DNA of 64,000 nucleotides, from NCBI RefSeq assembly GCF_001949145.1, contig NW_019091450.1:510982-574981 (forward strand). Direction: 5' to 3'. The translations under genes were made by a program, and so were the position numbers. This DNA is from Acanthaster planci. Lineage: Eukaryota > Echinodermata > Asteroidea > Valvatida > Acanthasteridae. Positions 1-11,692 of the stretch are shown here, piece by piece. The notes beneath the pieces were generated by a model. The model had not been told where the DNA came from and did no database searches. It saw only the letters and a list, made by a program, of their open reading frames with translations. How positions within the stretch are numbered: position 1 is the first letter of the stretch; each line of letters opens with the position of its first letter.

Positions 1-477
1 GTATTATTGGCGATTTTTTAAAACGAACGATTGGTGGCGCATGGCTTAAATATTTTGATTGAGGAAAAGGAATATAATGCCAAAGAATTTGTTTTAATAA
101 TCAATTTAGGAATGTGGTGACAACGATAATGCAGAAACATACAACACATTAGTGTCCTAGTGTGTCCCATGTTTGTTTGCTTGACTTGAATTTATGTATG
201 TGAAATGTCAACGATTTATTTGGCATCGACACAAAATATCATCTCTCCATTTTAGAGATTTTGAGTCGCTTAAAAATTCCTAAAGGGGGTATAAATATTT
301 GTGTCATTTTTACTTTGTTCTCAGTGTGAATGCAAAACACCTTTGTGTGATATGCCAATTGGGAAATTGATTGCTTGGCACGTTTATCATTTGGATATTG
401 GAGGTGAAATACATAATCGTACTCTTTATCTACCTTTTGTTTATATTTAAACCCATCTATCCTTCCCGGATCTGGAG

Positions 478-3400
478 AAGACGATTACGTGACTGGTATG
501 AAACCATTTTGTTCTTTGTCGCCAATTACAATCTCTTACCAACCAAAGATGCGTGCACTGAACATATCCTAAGGTGCCTTTCCTTAAATACGTTTGTGGA
601 GCGCCCTCTGTCAGTTTGTGCAAGCTTGGGAGGGAGTTTACACTGAAACTGTACTCGAGTGAATCGTGAAAATGAAAGAAAAGAAAAAAATATACGGATA
701 ACACATGGACTGTCGACTACGAGTATACTCGTAATGTTGTTTCATCCACTGGCATCACCGAAGAACACACAACAAATACGCTGCTGGCAGCGTGGAGGAT
801 ATACAGCTGTAAAGTTTAAAATCAGGTATGCTGTGGATACGGATTGCCAATAGCAAGCCGCAGTCAATCAACAGCCCTAGCCACAGAAAACAATGTCTGC
901 TTTTGAAGCAGCAAGACAAGAATCTAATTCAGATTTCCCGTCCCTGCTACAAAAATTCTTCTGGGAAGCGATGTTTACAGTCATTGATCACATTGAGTTC
1001 AAATTCTTTTAGTGATGACATTAACCTTTGCCCGCATTGTCCTTTTAACAGACGAGCCATCTGATTACTGGACCACCGAATACGCCAGCTGTAAGTATTA
1101 CTGGAGTGCCAATTGAAATCCTCGTCTCGGAAGATTACAACTTCATCAAGTGTACCCTTTCACCAGTATATTTTCAACAAAATACCTCTTCAAGGGCAAT
1201 AGTCACACCCTAGTTTGTGCGGTGCTGTATCAGCAAAGCAGCCCGGTCTGGTTGTAAATTCAAACCTCCCTCGGGTGTAGCTTTGATTCTCTCTTGATTT
1301 TCAAAAGATTTTAGGTTATCAGGCCCATTTGGTTCTTCACTTACGGTCAAGCAAAAGGCCTACATCTATAACCGTAGGGATTAAAGGGTACGCAGTTCTT
1401 AGAATGATACGGAGAGTGTTATAAAATTGCAGTAACAAGTGTCAGACAACATGCTACATAGGATAATATCAATCCCCTCCCCCAAACACACAAGTGTGTA
1501 TTTGCCTGCAACTGGGAACCCCCTGTTGTTCCTCTTTTGTTTGTACTCTGACTTTTTAAAAGACCAACCATATGTTTTGTACACTGTTATCAACCGGGGA
1601 CCCTCTGTCAATGAGGGACCTTATTGTCCTCTATTGTTCAGGGTCCCAAACATCCTGCAGAAACAAACTCACCCACACACACATCCAAACACAAACGCCA
1701 AAAAACTGCACTAAAGCCCAGTTACAGATTGTGTTGAGGGGCGGTTTCTTCTAAATAAATTTCTCCAGCATCCGAGGGGAGGAGGGTGGGACACATGTAT
1801 CCCTGTAAAGATTTTGGCCATAACAAAAATCGTTTTTGTATGCATTCTCTGAACTCGAGGAGTTTCAGACTACTATGTAATTACTGCAAGGTTTGTCTTG
1901 CTTTGAAAAAATACAGCTCTATGTTGTAATATTTGTCGTGACACTAGTATCATATTTGAGCATAGGGAGATCGAATATTCATGAACATTGATATTTTTGG
2001 GTGTGTACGTTTCACCTTTCCACAGCTGAGTACACCACCGACTACGTGACAGGTAAACAAAAAACTTTTTCTGTATTCTGTATTCACCATTTTATTGGAA
2101 AGCAAAGAGGGCTCTTCGTGAGCGACGTATACCGAGTGTGAAATCCGATATCTTATGGCTACGATTCAGGGCTTGCCGTAAATACTTAGGTGCAGCAGTC
2201 TTAGCCACTGACAAAGATGCCCGTTTCTCTGCAAAATGCCACGTTAGAAGCATGCCGGTAATACGTTAACGCATAAAGTGGTATGGGTTCTAAGCTAACT
2301 TGTGAGGCTCAAATTTCATCAGTTTCCTCGGTATTAACACATAAAGTGAAATGGGTGCTAAGCCGATAGTTGAGGCTGAAGTCGATCACACGTTGAAATG
2401 AGTGCCATTTCCTCTTCAATAAGAGCAGAAATAAATACCACAAATTTGCGTGGTAAATTTACCTTTCAAAATAGATCTTCCCGAATAGGAAACAGACTGA
2501 AGATGAAAAAAGTACGCTCTAAGATTCAAACCACAGACATCCACTGTACTTATCTTTTTCCTTATCTACTATATTACTCAAGGCAGCTCGGTTGAACTCC
2601 CGTTTTCTGATTTTTTGGCCCAGGACCCCGCATAATTACGGTGAAGCTGTTGCCTAATTCTTGTTTCTATTATAATGTATTACCGGAAAGATTTGAACGT
2701 GGCATTTTGCTTAAAAATCCTTATTTTTTAAAAGCAATTGGTAGTAGGATCAGATGAACTATTTTGCTATTCGCCTAGAAGGTTGTTACCTTTTGTACCC
2801 TCGCATCCCATAGAAATCCCTCCTTTTTCCATGTTAAGATATTGCGTGTCAAAAATTGGCGAACGACAGACAACACATTTCAAGTTAGTCTCGTAATTTA
2901 CAGCATTTGAGGCCGCAGAACTGTAAGAACAAAACATTGTAATGTAAAAAATTAATCTCATGAATAGTTGCAAAGTCTTCTACAAACAAAGATACCCAAA
3001 ACAACTAGAAATCATTTGCTATGGTTGCTAATTCTATCGCAATGATTTGAAAATTTAAGTTCTCCTTGAAATTGTTATCGTTGTTTGTTTCATGTTTTTG
3101 ATAAAAGACGAGCCATCCGATTACTGGACCACTGAGTACTTCAGCTGTAAGTATATTATATGAATACCGATTGAAAATTCTTGTTTCAGATGATTATAAC
3201 TTGCATACCGTAAAACAGCATATCATATTCAAAGGGACCATTAATTAACCATAAAAGAACCGGTTTTTCAGCCTGTCCAAAAGCAGGGCATGGAGAGATT
3301 GACTCAGCCCTCTGGGAACTCATCCACCCCATCCGTGCTCTATGTAACATTGAAGTGACGGGCATTTCGAAATTGACTACTCTCAATGACCATTTTTGTA

Positions 3401-4685
3401 TTTCTCATGTGTGTGTGTTTAACCTTCCCACAGCCGACATGTACACAACCGATTACGTGACGGGTAAGGGCTTTCTTATGTACGCATCGTATTAATCCTA
3501 TGTTGGCTGTTGTATACTATTGCCAGGCTTTAAGACGTTTGTGCTGGGCGACTTAGGCAATGTCCGAATAGAAGATTTCGTGGCTACAGCTTCCGGTTTT
3601 GCCATTAGCACGCCGTGCACGTTCAACGGTCTCATCTGTAGACGCAAATGGCCGTTTGAGACAAAGTCTGACCACAATCAAATGTGGCGTCCATGCGCTA
3701 CGCTGTAGAACGCAGAAAAAAATGTGTGGAATGGCAGGCAATAAAAAACACAAATCAATCGTCCGTTTGCTAAAAAGGCTTTCTTCACTTCTGTCCAGCT
3801 TAGGCTACTGTGAGAACAAAGGCATATTAATGAAAAACACAAAATTTTCCAAATAGATCTTGCGGACAACTGCAATATCAAAGAATCTAAGATATACAAT
3901 CGGTGAAAAAATACCAAAAAAAGAAGAAAATGAAAGGATTCCTTGATTTTGGTTTCCTTTCGTTTTTTCACTTTCGAAACAATTTTACTCCGTCGTTGAA
4001 ACACAAATTTGCCACTAAATTGAATTCTTTAAGCGTTTTCAAAACGAGTGGATTCGGACATTGGTTTCGCTAGTTCCGGCCATTTTGAAGCAGCGTTCGA
4101 AACTACATGTTTTAAGTTCTGACTGGGACCAGCGGATTCGAAGTCTATATCGAATCTACTCGTTTCGAAAACGCTCTTTGTATCTCTCCCCTTTGAAGGG
4201 ACAACCAGTTTCACTTCATGCTATTCTTTTTGTTTCTGGTCTCATTTGAACAGACGACAGCTCCGACTATCATGCTTGTACCGATTCGTACGTGTGTAAG
4301 TAGCTTGAGCGATTTTTATTTCATGACAAATGCTGGAACAAACCCCAGTGCCATCCGTTCTTGTGATCAGGACGATAGCCAACTAAATAATTAAAAGAAA
4401 ATCACACTAAGTATCTTATTATGGAGCAGTGAAACCATGGCGAACAGTTGTTTTTCTAATCCCCTCTCTGAAAATGATAAAGCTGGTTCGAGCACCCTGC
4501 TACTTCTCCGTGGGTTTGTGTTGTTTTATTTGAAAACGTGAAATTCATGGGTGTGTGATATTCCACAGACGAGAACGAATGCAGGGATGATCAATTTCGC
4601 TGCAACAATGGGGAGTGCATTGCCTCGTATTTGGTATGTGACTGCTACCCCAATTGCGTGGACGGTTCCGACGAGGCGCACTGTG
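478..4685 (+). CDS. Microexon array gene: repeated acidic Tyr/Thr-rich peptides followed by an LDL-receptor class A exon (partial)
   Basis: I do not recognise the gene. Candidate exons with acceptor AG and donor GT are 478-495, 1052-1090, 2026-2052, 3108-3146, 3434-3463, 4254-4295 and 4569-4685. Each begins with two bases that finish a codon and ends with one base of the next, so all are phase 1-1 and join in frame in any combination. The peptides alternate between two types: [10 protein letters not shown] (1052 and 3108) and EYTTDYVT or DMYTTDYVT (2026 and 3434; a shorter DDYVT form at 478). Next comes [13 protein letters not shown], then an LDL-A module. Polypyrimidine tracts precede most acceptors and most donors read GTAAG. 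No start codon, signal peptide or 3' end was identified, so the gene is partial here. The acidic Tyr contexts would suit tyrosine sulfation in a secreted or membrane protein; that is inference. The smallest exon (478-495) is the least certain. Confidence 0.6.
1491..1648. repeat. Short inverted-repeat transposon (MITE-like), copy 1
   Basis: This stretch matches 4791-4950 in reverse orientation over about 158 bases. The ends are related to CAATTGGGGACC and GGTCCCCAATTG, but slightly diverged here (CAACTGGGAACC at 1509). It carries no coding capacity. Confidence 0.65.
4030..4176. repeat. Imperfect palindromic element in the intron before the 4254 exon
   Basis: The left arm AGCGTTTTCAAAACGAGTGG is mirrored by the right arm around CGAATCTACTCGTTTCGAAAACGCT, so the stretch can fold back on itself. 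The right arm recurs at about 8015-8057, in the copied segment that precedes the 8146 exon. Confidence 0.5.
4569..4685 (+). CDS. LDL-receptor class A domain exon
   Basis: A 117-nt exon lies between TTCCACAG and GTGAGT and encodes one whole LDL-A module. The order is six cysteines, with RCNNGECI in the middle and the calcium-binding end DGSDEAHC. The acidic residues that coordinate calcium in this family (D, D, E of DGSDE) are present. The exon is phase 1-1, like the microexons upstream, and its first residues (DENEC) continue the same junction codon. LDL-A modules occur in extracellular parts of receptors and secreted proteins, so the product is expected outside the cell. No second LDL-A exon was seen downstream. 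Confidence 0.8.
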
Positions 4686-4786
4686 GTGAGTATAGCTCCC
4701 ATCTTATATCTTCAACCACGGGTTAGAACATTTTTGTACGCTTTCAACTGTAACTGTACCTGTCATTACGAGTTTGTTTTTGCATT

Positions 4787-4932
4787 CAATTGGGGACCTT
4801 GAACAATAGAGGACAATAAGGTCGCCGATTGACAGAGGGTCCCCGATAGACAACTGTGTACAAAACATATAGGTGGTCTTCTAAAAAAGTTGAAGTACTA
4901 ACAAAAGAGGAACAATAGGGGGTCCCCAATTG
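4787..4932. repeat. Short inverted-repeat transposon (MITE-like), copy 2
   Basis: The element starts with CAATTGGGGACC and ends with GGTCCCCAATTG, a perfect 12-base terminal inverted repeat spanning 146 bases. It is the reverse-orientation relative of the copy near 1.5 kb. Similarity continues a little beyond the terminal repeats (TGCAGGCAAATACACACTTG on the right), so the true element may be longer. The superfamily is not identified. Confidence 0.65.
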
Positions 4933-5299
4933 CAGGCAAATACACACTTGCTTGTCAAAGCGCTTTTGTTATTGCCATGCATATATTATGTCCAACAATA
5001 AAACCATGCAAATGCAAACTACCATACAAATTGTGCAAAATCCATTTAAAAATGTAAATCTGAAATTGTATCAACTTTCAACTTATTTTGCAATATTTAT
5101 GTTTGCGAGAATATATGATACCGTATCCAACAGCAGTCGTGAAATCAAAACCCACTTCATTCGCGGAATATCACTTCTCACATTTTAGAAAACGTTCTTT
5201 GTTCAACAAATGAAATGTCCCTTCTCTGTTGTAACGGTTACTTGATTGTATATGATTATTCTTAAATTCATGGAACAGTGCCTCCCCAGCTACACAAAC

Positions 5300-5635
5300 T
5301 GGTTATTGAAATGGAAACCAAATAATTGGAATTATCGCAGTTTGAAGCATTTGGAAGTTTGAAAATGTCTCATTATGATATCAAAACTGTGCACATTTCA
5401 AGTTGTTCGTCAGGTAGGGTGACAATTTTCACAGATGTTACAGTTTTCTAATTAATTAAGAAAGTTCTGGGTTCATTCCTCGTGTACACAGTTTGTAAAA
5501 TAACGCAGAAATGCTAGGTTGCATTTGATACCTTCCAACGTTTTAGGTATCTTGTTTGAGAATAGAACACATCAGCGTATGTGTTCTCAATGGCAATGCA
5601 TGCCTACACCCCTGAGCTTGCATACATGTAGCATA
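5300..5635. repeat. Direct repeat A, copy 1
   Basis: About 335 bases (from GGTTATTGAAATGGAAACC to GAGCTTGCATACATGTA) recur in the same orientation at about 6398-6722, with scattered substitutions and small indels. The two copies bracket repeat B (5631-6395). No coding sequence is seen. Confidence 0.7.
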
Positions 5636-6395
5636 CAGTAGATTGAACTAAAGCCTCCTCCGTCAAACGTATCAAAGGAATAAAAATAAGTTTGAAATGA
5701 AGTGGTTATAAGTTGAAATTGTGCAATAAAGTCCATGAACAAACAGCACAAGTGGAATGGACTGCCTGTGTTACTATGTCCTTTCTCTGAGCACTGACAA
5801 AGAGACGGACACTGGCAAGAATTCAGCTAAAGGGCATAACGCAGTGAGCGCGTTTACCCCTACCAAACCAGCTCGATTTTTAACAGAACTGCCATCATTC
5901 GAAAAAATGCTTCAGTACGGCGGCTGTAACTAGCTGTCTAGAAAGATGTACGCATGGTTGCCTGTGTAAGTGCCGGGTAGTGTAAGTCTCCTCCCACGAA
6001 GAAACTGTGGAGATGTAAAAGACTCCTGACTACTGTTTACTGAATAAAACATCCTGAAATATTTAAAAGGCAGTTGAAAATAATTGCCTTTTTGTTGCTC
6101 AACAGTAAAATGCGTCTGGCATTGCAACGCCTCATTACACATTTCAAACTGCTGTTAACGTTAACGATGATAGTCACTTAAACGAAAAAAAAAAACACCT
6201 GAAAAAGAAACCGGCTGTGGTGTAGCACTCTCTGAGCGCATTGCGAGCCATATCAAAGCGAAGGACATACAACTAGAGGCCATCTGTCTGTGCGCCAACA
6301 CAACAGAGGGCCTTTTCGCATTCCTTAATTTGAACACCGAATCTACTGCACACACGTGAGGACATAATTATTTCATCATGACCATTCGGGGCCAG
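5631..6395. repeat. Dispersed repeat B, copy 1
   Basis: About 760 bases beginning GCATACAGTAGATTGAAC and ending near CCATTCGGGGCCA. A second copy in the same orientation lies at 8911-9675. Short open stretches inside are not conserved as protein between the copies, since stops and frameshifts differ. It is probably a non-autonomous mobile element; the type is unknown. Confidence 0.7.
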
Positions 6396-6397
6396 GG

Positions 6398-6722
6398 TTG
6401 TTGAAATGGAAGCAAAATAATTGGAATTTGCGCAGTTTGAAAGCATTTGGAAGTTTGAAAATGTCTCATTGTGACATATAAACTTTGCACATTTCAATTT
6501 GTTCGTCAGGTAGGGCGGAAATTTTCACAGATGTTACAGTTTTTAATTAAGAAAGCTCTGGGTTCATTCAAGGTGTACACAGTTTGTAAAATAACGCAGA
6601 AACGCTCGGTTGCAGTTGATACCTTCCAACGTTTTAGGTATCATGTTTGAGAATAGAACACATCAGTGTATGTGTTTTCAATGGCAGAGCACACCTACAC
6701 CCCTGAGCTTGTATACATGTAC
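6398..6722. repeat. Direct repeat A, copy 2
   Basis: Same-orientation relative of 5300-5635. Together with it, this gives the order A-B-A around repeat B. Confidence 0.7.
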
Positions 6723-7152
6723 ATGGATTCTGTCATTTGAATAAAACAACATACCTCGAACTGCAGAAGCTACCGTACTGCATAATAAATCCCCTATCAT
6801 CCGGTTATTGGTTTGATTTAGCCAGCATTTTTTTAAAATGTGAATTGGGTTTAAGCCTTTCGGTTCAACAAAACGTTTGGATTACTCGAACACGACCCAT
6901 GAGATGGCCATTTACGTTCTTCCTCTTCTCCATTAAGCGTACCTTATTGAACGTTCCCTGTTAGTTTTAACTGGAATATTGTGCAAGGTTATTAATTATT
7001 TTGCTATAAATTCCGGGTTGGTGTAGGTTTGAAGTATATATTTCTGCATTTCAGCATGATCAATCCATAGAATACTTTGATACATTTGGGCGTTTTGAAC
7101 GTTACTCACGAGACCTTAATATTTTTGTTCATGCCTCACCTTCCAACACAAG

Positions 7153-8187
7153 AGGACCATTACGTGACAGGTAAGACTACTATTATTACACACCATCGAT
7201 TATCATTTTGCTTCCTTGCAAAGCTAAAAAAAAGTTTGCTTGGGGCGACTAAGGCCTTTTTTCCCATGTATTTTGTGGCTATACGCCTTGATATAAGGAC
7301 ATTAGATCAACATCCACAGCCGTAGACAATAATGGCCGTTTCAGATACACCCCCCTCTCCCAAAAATCATATTCAATGCTTACAGTCGTCAAAAAATAAA
7401 GTTTATTATTAGTTCACACTCAAATTTGATAAATATTACATGAAATTAAAATTTTATGGTGTCACTGACTTTGCTTGTATTCTCCTTTGAACAGAAGAGC
7501 CGTCAGATTACTGGACCACCGAATACTCCATATAAGTATTACTTCAAATTCCAAATTTGGCAGAGGGTGTAACTTTAACCCTGTTAAAAAGGTAAATCGT
7601 TTGCTCCAAAACGCCATTAATTATTACAGTTGTCCGTTTAGAAAGCCATTTATTAAGACAGTTTCCTGTTTTACTTTGAGAAATTAATGATTTGTGAGGT
7701 CTACGTCTGTTCAAGGCGTAGTTAAGCCCAGGTTTGTACTGTCCAGCAAGTAAATCAACATGTTCTGGCTGTGTCGAAGTCAAATCAAACCTCCATGTGG
7801 TGTGTTTTTTTTTTATTCTTTCCTGATTACACGGTGAAGCGCTCCTCCACGGAGATGCAACTTTAACCCTATTAAAAAGATTTTAAGAACTCGGTTGTCC
7901 CATGCCTGATAATTATTTAAAGCTTCGTATGCGTGTTATTAAGGTTTCAATTCATTCCAACATGGAGTTTTGTTACGAACTGTGAAGAAACCCTTACTGT
8001 TTCAACCAACAAAATCGAAGTCTATACCGAATCTGTCCGTTTCGAAAACGCTCTGTGTGTCTCCTTTTTTTTTCTTTTCTTTTTTTTGAAGGACAACCAG
8101 TTGCACTTTATGCCATTCTTTTTGTTTCTGGTTGCATTTGAACAGACGAGACCTCCAACTATAATGCTTGTACCGATATGTACGTTC
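7153..8187 (+). pseudogene. Second, decayed copy of the microexon set
   Basis: Three segments resemble the upstream microexons. Positions 7153-7170 encode DHYVT, with a good GTAAGA donor. Positions 7495-7533 encode [11 protein letters not shown], but where the other copies have T|GTAAGT this one reads ATATAAGT, so the donor GT is gone and the frame meets TAA. Positions 8146-8187 encode ETSNYNACTDMYV, and again the donor has changed from GTGTAAG to ATAAG. The flanking introns are also alike: 7995-8190 matches 4140-4300 over intron and exon, showing a segmental copy. Two lost donors suggest this block is no longer spliced normally. An assembly error cannot be excluded. Confidence 0.5.
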
Positions 8188-8910
8188 ATAAGTAATTTGC
8201 CACACCACTAAGTAGAAACCATTTAAAATATGTATAGTGCTGGTTGCCAGGGATTTTCTTCCGTTGATGCGGTGTACCCGTCTGTACAATCGAAAGAGAA
8301 AAGCTCAGTGACAGGTTCAGCTTTTGGACCTTACAAAGCTGTAGAATTCAGATCCTTGGGGTGTTGATACATGAGAGTTTGGAAGTTATTGTCTGAATTT
8401 CTGTCCCACTGGGACATTCCATCAAAAAGCATGCTGTTGGTATTATATTGGCATACCAGAAGTAGTTTCCAAATTATTACAAATGAAGCATATCAGGAAT
8501 AAAAGAACGCAGCAAAGAGTAAATGAAGAATTTGAATCTAGCTAAATTAGTGATTAAATTTTGATAATAAAAGATCCCAAACCATTGTTAACGTAAAAGA
8601 GCTAGACGTAATAGAATATATCTTCAGTATTTTGACTGATAAACCTGAAGAGTTATCGAAAGACAAAAAAGTGCGTTCTTGGCAATGCACATAAGGATGT
8701 TATTCTAATTATTCTAATAATTGTGGGTTATTCCAAAAAATCAACACCTTGTGCAACTTATTGGATGCCATAAGTGAATGTCTTTTCGCTGTGATACAAA
8801 ACACCAGATAATCATGAGTGTTCTTGTATAGAGCTAATGGAGTCTGCGGTGAATAATATCACTAGTTTACTTATCTACCCCAAATATTTTGAATTCAATT
8901 TCTGGGTTGT

Positions 8911-9675
8911 AGCATACAGTAGTTTGAACTAAAGCTTCCTCCGTCAAACGTATCAAAGGAATAAAAATAAGTTTGAAATGAAGTGGTTTTAAGTTGAAAT
9001 TGTGCAATAAAGTCTAAGAAGAAACAGCATAAGTGGAATGGACTGCCTGTGTTACTATGTCCTTTCTCTGAGCACTGACAAAGAGACAGACACTGGCAAG
9101 AATTCAGCCAAAGGACATAACGCAGTGATTGGGTATACCCCTACCAAACCAGCTCCGTTTTTAACAGAACTCCCATCATTCAAAAAATGCTTCAGTACGA
9201 CGGCTATAACTAGCTGTCTAGAAAGATGTACGCATGGTTGCCAGTGCAAGTGCCAGGTAGTGTAAGTCTCCTCCCACGAAGAAACTGTGGAGACGTAAAA
9301 GACTCCTGACTACTTTTTACTGAATAAAACATCCGGAAATATTTAAAAGGCTGCTGAAGATAATTGCCTTTCAGTTGCTCAACAGTAAAATGCGTCTGGC
9401 ATTGCGCGAGCAACGCCTCGTTACACATTTAAACCGCTGTTAACGTTCCGAACCCTATTTTCTAAACGATACCAGTCACTTAAACGAAAAAAAGGCTGTG
9501 ATGGAGCACTCTCTGAGTGCATTGTGAGCCATATCAAAGCGAAGGACATACAACTAGAGGTCATCTGTCTGTGTGCCAACAGAACAGAGGGCCTTTTCGC
9601 ATTCCTTAATTTGAACAGCGAATAAACTGCACACACCTGAGGACGTAATTATTTCATCATGTCCATTCGGGGCCA
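8911..9675. repeat. Dispersed repeat B, copy 2 (without flanking A repeats)
   Basis: Same-orientation copy of 5631-6395, starting GCATACAGTAGTTTGAACTA and ending near CCATTCGGGGCC. It is not bracketed by repeat A, so B can occur alone. Confidence 0.7.
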
Positions 9676-10915
9676 AATTAATGTCACGTGACCGGCGGCT
9701 GACGATTTCGTTATCACGAGGTCAATCTTCGTTTATAAATCATCCCTTCCTAACTATCTGCAAGATTTCAACCCAATCAGATATATACAATACAAATACA
9801 ATACAAAAATTATTGTTATCGCGGAAAGAGCGCAGATTAGAGATTGCAAACAATATTTTTTTCCTTTTGGCGTTCCATACAATGCAATCTGCTCTCAGCG
9901 CCACGTGCTTGGAAAGTTGCCAAGTCCTGAGAACATGCTTTACGCACTGTGCGCTGCCTAATGTTAAAGTCAGATATTGCCGTTCACGCACACAATAGCC
10001 AATGCACAGTACACGAATGGAATTTTCTAGTCCCGCAAATATTGTAAGGGGGGTTTTGTCGTCGGCACTTCATCTGTGTGAACAAGTACACCTGTTAGGC
10101 ACTTGATGGAGCTGAATCCAAAGTTTTAGCTATCATCTAATGGACAATTCATACCTTTATCTGTTACGGTTGATTCTGTACCGAATCTTGAAGAATAAAA
10201 GGATTTTTCATTATAACTTCCGGTATGATGCAGTCATCGTTCCCAAATTTCACACATATATTAACTTGGTAAAGATCATCCTCTACATCAATTTTAAGCT
10301 GATACCTATAACCTTCGCCACAGATATCTATTCAAAATTCTTTTTTTTCACAATTTTCAACCTGTCACTAGAGGGCGCTCGCCAATTACGTGACGTCATC
10401 AGTAGATGATTTGAAGAATACTATACCCCAACAGAATAACACCGTTGAAAACAACTTGATACCTATTACCACTTCTTAATAATAAGCCCATTTCCAGTTT
10501 TGACCGGAAAGAAGGGTCATGTGATTTGACCCACACGAGATGAAAAGAAGACCCAATTTTACTCTTGGCACTTGCCACGAACAGAGTGCTGCGGGAGGCC
10601 ATAGTTGATTTGATATGGAGTTTAGCAAAATAGACATGATATTTAAATATTCGAAATTTCATAATAAATCACTTGTTGACGTCATCATGACGTCATTGTT
10701 CTAGACATATCTATACACATGGGACCTTAAGTTTGAAGATCTGAAGTTGCATAGGGATTAAAGTCGGTGGTGGAAGAAACGTGTACAAAAAAGGGTTGGG
10801 GTTAGACCAGATTAGGAGGGGATCAGGAAATTTGGTAGTGCGGTAAGACCGGTAAATGACGTTTTTCAGGCTGACGATGAGAAAATTCGCGAGTTTAACT
10901 GCGTTTAACTACTGT
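9676..10915. other. Gene-free stretch
   Basis: No coding region could be supported. It holds short palindromic sites around ACGTGACGTCATCA (near 10390) and GACGTCATCATGACGTCA (near 10678), and one CTCF-like motif. Confidence 0.5.
10364..10378 (+). promoter_or_regulatory. CTCF-like motif
   Basis: The stretch GTCACTAGAGGGCGC fits the known CTCF core (CCASYAGRKGGCR) at all but one position. CTCF occurs across bilaterians, so binding is possible. A single motif match is weak evidence. Confidence 0.25.
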
Positions 10916-11692
10916 TTAGCTGCAGTTTGATTTGTAATTCTCGTGCTTGTTGATCAACCCTATGTAATTATGTGCTGCCGGAGTATATTCTCGTTGTGTT
11001 TTCAGGCACACCCTCAGGACATCTTCCTCCCAGATCCTCCTGATGCGAGCAATTTTATGGGAGACCAGCTTCGCATTCGTAGGGTTGCTGAACTTGACTG
11101 AGCCGGGAGACCATCGTGGCTTGAAGTACGGGGCATCGGTCTCCAGAAGAAGGCGTCCGTTCTTCCAGCTGTTAGTACAGCAGTGTAAGTGGATTATGGG
11201 AGAATTTCCGACACTATTTGGATGCAGTCATCTTCGACATTTTGGCTGTCATCTTCAGTCACATAGTGGAGGACCACTGGCTTTTGAAATTCCACTGCCA
11301 TTTTTAGACGACGTCAAAGGATAGACTGTTGGACGGTTTTATACCTGTCATCCCCTCTGCAGTAGTCTAGACCCACTTCTCCCAGGGCACATGTTTCCGG
11401 GTGGCCCAATAAACGTTGGATCACTCGATCAGTGTCTGGGGTGAAGTCACGAGCATGCTTGGATGGAAACCGACAGTAGGGAAAATGAACTTGTCCCCAA
11501 CCAAATCCTCCTGATCCGTTATGTATCCACATCGCAGAAGTTTGCAATGCAGCCCCGGAAGTTGACTGTGCTGATCTCCTCATTTTCTAGGAATTCGGCG
11601 AGGTTACCCGTGTACTGGGCTGCGTGAGGGAGGCGATCGACATGGCAGTGGGCATCTATGTAGTCTAACGGTGAATCTGGTGTCAGTGAGAC
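10916..11692 (-). pseudogene. TatD-type DNase sequence (TATDN2-like), broken
   Basis: Reading down from 11692, the sequence gives the TatD start IDAHCHVDRL (metal-binding HxH), then FRGCIANFCDVDT. The frame then changes at about 11521 to give DLVGDKFIFPTVGFHP, and again at about 11476 to give KHARDFTPDTDRVIQRL and GEVGLDYCRGDDRYK (the metal-binding Glu motif). A TGA at 11314-11316 follows TVQQSIL. Beyond it the same frame continues RRLKMAVEFQKPVVLHY. A third frame change near 11195 leads to HLHCCTNSWK, then LLLETDAPYF (the conserved Asp), and the reading ends at a TAA at 10916. Compared with the TatD fold as I recall it, roughly 30-40 residues are missing between CCTN and ETDAPYF. No splice sites explain these breaks. 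It looks like a decayed, intronless (retro-copied) metal-dependent nuclease gene. Sequencing error could account for single-base shifts but not for the stop plus the deletion. Confidence 0.7.

Noticed and set aside
11169-11200. Intron ending at CTAACAG just before the last TatD block
   Set aside because: The sequence before it reads HLHCCTN, a TatD-like motif in the same frame as the last block, so the DNA seems continuous and not spliced.
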